A stretch of 64,000 bases of DNA from Pantoea rwandensis (lineage in GTDB: Bacteria > Pseudomonadota > Gammaproteobacteria > Enterobacterales > Enterobacteriaceae): NCBI RefSeq assembly GCF_002095475.1, contig NZ_MLFR01000001.1, forward strand, positions 1 to 64,000, given 5' to 3'. How positions within the stretch are numbered: position 1 is the first letter of the stretch; each line of letters starts with the position of its first letter. A program made the translations under genes and the position numbers. Below, one piece after another: positions 61,313 through 64,000 of the stretch. Under the pieces are notes generated by a model. It was not told where the DNA came from and did not search any database. It saw only the letters and a program-made list of their open reading frames with translations.

Positions 61313-62077
61313 ATGGAAAAAAACGCTGCAGTTCCGGGGACCGCCGCTTTTCAGAAATTTATGCGAGCCCTACAGGTCGTTTCCGACCAACCTCATCAAT
61401 TGACCATTGGCACGCTGGCAAAAACGCTGGCGCTGCCACGTCCGACGACGCACCGCATTGTCGAGGCGCTATTGGCAGAGGGTATGCTGGTGAGTGATCA
61501 TTTGGATCGCCTCGGACTGGGGCCGCGCTTTGTGGCACTGGCGTGGCGGTCGCTGGAAACCAGTGATATCCGTGCGGTGGCACAACCCTGGTTAACGCAA
61601 TTGCGTGACGCTCTTGATGAGACGGTGCATCTGGCGGTACGCAATGGACTGGAAATGGTCTACATCGACAAACTGGAAGCGCATCGCACGGTTCGTATGG
61701 CTTCACGTGTGGGCACGCGTGTGAGCTTGTATTCCAGTTCAGTAGGAAAAGCGTGGCTTGCCGCGCAGCCTGCAGACGCACTGGATGGCTGGCTTGAACA
61801 ACTGGACTTGCAATCTTTTACTGAGTACACACGCACCACCCGAGACGCTATTCATACGGAAATAGCCGTCACTCGCCAGCGCGGTTACGCAATAGACGAT
61901 CAGGAGAACGAGTTAGATATCTGCTGTTATGGTAGCGCAATCCTCGATCCACGTGGTGCCGTTGCAGGCTGCATCAGCGTCAGCATGCCGACCTATCGTT
62001 TTGTGGAGAAAGACCAGGTCGCCACGCTGGTTCTGATTCAGGATTGCGTCAACCAGATACAGCAGCGTCTGATTTAA
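61313..62077 (+). CDS. IclR-family regulator
   Basis: 254 residues: N-terminal winged helix (FQKFMRALQVVSDQPHQLTIGTLAKTLALPRPTTHRIVEALL) and the IclR effector domain (ETVHLAVRNGLEMVYIDKLE, SVGKAWLAAQ, GYAIDDQENELDICCYGSAILD). IclR proteins often govern aromatic or sugar-acid catabolism. It follows the SDR gene and may control it and the cupin gene. Its last bases overlap the convergent LysR gene. Confidence 0.88.
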   Translation: MEKNAAVPGTAAFQKFMRALQVVSDQPHQLTIGTLAKTLALPRPTTHRIVEALLAEGMLVSDHLDRLGLGPRFVALAWRSLETSDIRAVAQPWLTQLRDALDETVHLAVRNGLEMVYIDKLEAHRTVRMASRVGTRVSLYSSSVGKAWLAAQPADALDGWLEQLDLQSFTEYTRTTRDAIHTEIAVTRQRGYAIDDQENELDICCYGSAILDPRGAVAGCISVSMPTYRFVEKDQVATLVLIQDCVNQIQQRLI

Positions 62078-62973
62078 ACGGCGGTTGAAAAGAGCAGATC
62101 ACGTAACCAGCGGTGCCCTGCATCCCGGTGTGTGCGTTCATGCCAGACCACAATTTTGCTAAAGCCCTGAATGTCTAGGGGAGGCGGCAAAACAATGAGG
62201 CCGGGCAGGTCATAGGTTAATCGTTTTGGCACCACACTGATCAAATCACTGACGCGCAAAATCTCTGGCAGCACCAGGAAGCTGCAAACAGAGAGCGTGA
62301 CGCGTCGTGTCCGACCACATAAAGCCAGCGCCTCATCGGTGACGCCGCTAAAGTTGCCTCCAACATAGGATACCAGCGCGTGATCATGTTCACAGAAGGT
62401 ATCCAGTGTTAAACCTTCCGGCTGCGTGAGTGGATGGTCTGCCCGCAGTAAGCACACATACTCTTCGTCATACAGCGCTCTGGCATGCAGGTCAGGTGGG
62501 GCTGTCTCCGGCGTTATTAGCGCAAAATCAACGTCGCCGCGCTCAAACTGCGCGCTGAGCTGTTCGTTATTCACCGGCAATACCGCCACGCGAATACCGG
62601 GTGCCTGTAATCGCAAAGCGGCCATAAACGGCACAATGACGGCGCGCAAGGCATAATCCGTGGCGGCAATCTTCACCGTCATCTCAGCGATAGCGGGTTC
62701 AAATGCCTTAGGCTGCAATAATTCACTGACTTCAGCCAGAATTGATTTCACCGGCTGCGCCAGTTCTAACGCCCGCAATGTTGGAATGATGCCGCGCTGA
62801 GTGCGTGTAAACAAAGGATCGTCAAAGCACTCGCGCAGGCGCGTTAGCATTCCGCTGACGGCGGGTTGCGTGAGTGATAGTCGCTCGGCCGCGCGCGTCA
62901 CACTGCGCTCATCCAACAGTGCGTCAAGTGCCTTCAGCAAATTGAGATCCAGATTGCGTATATCGGTTTTCAT
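62074..62973 (-). CDS. LysR-family regulator (NodD/SyrM-like)
   Basis: 299 residues: MKTDIRNLDLNLLKALDALLDERSVTRAAERLSLTQPAVSGML winged helix, typical of the NodD/LeuO branch, and an effector domain (ERGDVDFALITPETAP, LVSYVGGNFSG). It overlaps the IclR gene tail to tail by four bases and is on the same strand as the DJ-1 gene upstream, 54 bases away. Its target may be that gene or another locus. Confidence 0.87.
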   Translation of the reverse strand: MKTDIRNLDLNLLKALDALLDERSVTRAAERLSLTQPAVSGMLTRLRECFDDPLFTRTQRGIIPTLRALELAQPVKSILAEVSELLQPKAFEPAIAEMTVKIAATDYALRAVIVPFMAALRLQAPGIRVAVLPVNNEQLSAQFERGDVDFALITPETAPPDLHARALYDEEYVCLLRADHPLTQPEGLTLDTFCEHDHALVSYVGGNFSGVTDEALALCGRTRRVTLSVCSFLVLPEILRVSDLISVVPKRLTYDLPGLIVLPPPLDIQGFSKIVVWHERTHRDAGHRWLRDLLFSTAV

Positions 62974-63027
62974 AAGCCCCGGCAGTGAAAGGCAAAAGTG
63001 AATTTATGCTGATAAGAGCGTTGCGTG

Positions 63028-63723
63028 TTATCCCGCCAGCAGCTGCTGGCAAAGCGCTTTGCCAATCTCGGAGGCTGACTGCGGATTCTGGCCTGTAATC
63101 AGTACGCCATCGGTCACAACGTTGCATTGCCAGTTTTCAGCCGCTTGATGTCGTGCTCCGCGTGCTTTCAGCGTGCTCTCCAACATAAAGGGTACTGCAC
63201 CCGCCAGCCCCACTTCCATTTCTTCTGTGTCGGTAAATGCCGCGACGCGTTTACCTTTCACCAGATATTCCCCATTACTCAGCTTCACGTTGACCAGTGC
63301 GGCGGGACCATGACAAACGGCAGCGATGGGTTTATTGCACTCAAACATGTCGCGGATGAGTTTTTTAACGGCAGCATCATCCGGGAAGTCCCACATAGTG
63401 CCATGCCCACCTACAAACAGCACGGCACTGTAATCATCACTTTTGGCTGCAGCCAGTGGCAACGTGTGATTGAGTTGCTGCTGGAAATTGCCATCCTGCC
63501 AGTATCGTTGGTTAATTTCATCATCGCCGATTCCATAGACCGGAGGTTTTCCGCCTTTAATGGAAGCAAAGGCGACCGGCACGCCTGCCTGATTCAGCAC
63601 ATGAAGGGGATGCGTTAATTCTGGCAAATAAAATCCTGAAATTTCATGTCCGTTAACGATGCCGCGATAGCTGGTGAGTACCATCAGCACCGGCTTAATC
63701 AATTGGGTCTGGCCGATTGCCAT
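63028..63723 (-). CDS. DJ-1/PfpI-family protein (class I amidotransferase-like)
   Basis: 231 residues with the DJ-1 active site: nucleophile C137 in AVCHGPA followed by H138, and E35 in GFYLPEL. A GGHG (105-108) oxyanion segment is present. The form resembles HchA-like glyoxalase III/deglycase or chaperone members. It could detoxify methylglyoxal or related aldehydes made from sugar breakdown, an inference from context. The ribosome site is weak (AAGGATAT). Confidence 0.8.
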   Translation of the reverse strand: MAIGQTQLIKPVLMVLTSYRGIVNGHEISGFYLPELTHPLHVLNQAGVPVAFASIKGGKPPVYGIGDDEINQRYWQDGNFQQQLNHTLPLAAAKSDDYSAVLFVGGHGTMWDFPDDAAVKKLIRDMFECNKPIAAVCHGPAALVNVKLSNGEYLVKGKRVAAFTDTEEMEVGLAGAVPFMLESTLKARGARHQAAENWQCNVVTDGVLITGQNPQSASEIGKALCQQLLAG

Positions 63724-63887
63724 ATAATATCCTTAAGAATTTTAAAATAATAAAAGTTATGCGCCATTGCTCAATTTTTGACTGGATCCGCGCCCCGTCA
63801 GATTAGCGGATGTAGCTATTATGAAAACCCGCGTTAACTTATGAAGGTTATAAATTATTGTTATAGCCAGCGCGCTAACCGCCATTA

Positions 63888-63908
63888 GATATCACTAATT
63901 TTGATATC
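63888..63908 (+). promoter_or_regulatory. Inverted repeat GATATCA-N7-TGATATC
   Basis: Seven-base perfect arms with a seven-base spacer in the last, AT-rich 280 bases of the window. It lies upstream of the DJ-1 gene on one side and before a possible forward gene on the other; candidate operator. Confidence 0.4.
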
Positions 63909-63990
63909 AAAGATAATGAAAGGCGATTGGTGTTATTTCTCCAGCAGACAGATACTTCACCTGTCCCTTATCACTTTTGAGAAACTATCA

Positions 63991-64000
63991 ATGAAAATGA
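63991..64000 (+). other. Possible start of a forward gene cut by the window edge
   Basis: ATGAAAATGA at the very end could begin a forward gene. No strong ribosome site is visible before it, and too little is left to judge. Confidence 0.2.

Overview
The window reads like accessory DNA from a member of the Enterobacterales, most likely Erwiniaceae (Pantoea/Erwinia-like). This is inferred from gene content: IroN and FhuE siderophore receptors, ChaB, an H-NS paralogue, a BluR/YmgB-like pair, enterobacterial-style ribosome-binding sites and a dispersed GGTGCGCAT..ATGCGCACC palindrome. In 64 kb I see no tRNA, rRNA, ribosomal-protein or other housekeeping gene, which would fit a megaplasmid or a large chromosomal accessory region.

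Left part (1-9.6 kb): a Fur-controlled IroN receptor, a secreted GH5 glycosidase, then a family-3 amino-acid-type ABC transporter next to a BisC-type molybdoenzyme interrupted by a one-base frameshift. 9.8-12.5 kb is a compact reverse-strand operon: YheO/DauR-type PAS regulator, RidA, serine/threonine dehydratase-like PLP enzyme and AlaX tRNA-editing protein. 12.6-22 kb is a partly decayed stress/envelope region with a truncated DUF2243 protein, chaB, a membrane protein followed by a 24-residue membrane peptide, a frameshifted cytochrome b561, an MFS/Lrp divergent pair, a YmgB-like and BluR-like pair, and an MscS channel.

23.0-24.9 kb carries a fasciclin protein, an ECF sigma factor and an RskA-type anti-sigma factor, with a SigK-like promoter in front of the fasciclin gene. 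24.9-32.5 kb holds two divergent operons (GNAT, M20 amidohydrolase, MmgE/PrpD and WYL regulator; Fe-alcohol dehydrogenase, LLM monooxygenase and aminotransferase). Their families match the Bacillus subtilis yxe route that degrades S-(2-succino)cysteine. Next come an H-NS-like protein, a CitMHS transporter, a first major-royal-jelly (MRJP) family protein with a LysR gene, fhuE, a NicO-type Ni/Co exporter and a second, Tat-exported MRJP protein.

42-62 kb is a sugar/sugar-acid region. One forward operon encodes an SMP-30 lactonase, an enolase-superfamily dehydratase, an SDR and an Rbs-like ABC importer, followed by a GntR gene. Around it lie a KDG kinase, an RraA-like protein, a D-2-hydroxyacid dehydrogenase, two ACS-type MFS transporters, a third MRJP protein and a KDPG aldolase; promoters in this part share the operator TCTGACATGTCAGA. 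A cupin, another SDR, IclR and LysR regulators and a DJ-1 family protein close the window. Together the genes outline import of a sugar, oxidation to a lactone, hydrolysis, dehydration, phosphorylation and aldol cleavage, with periplasmic beta-propeller proteins of unknown function embedded in the regulon.
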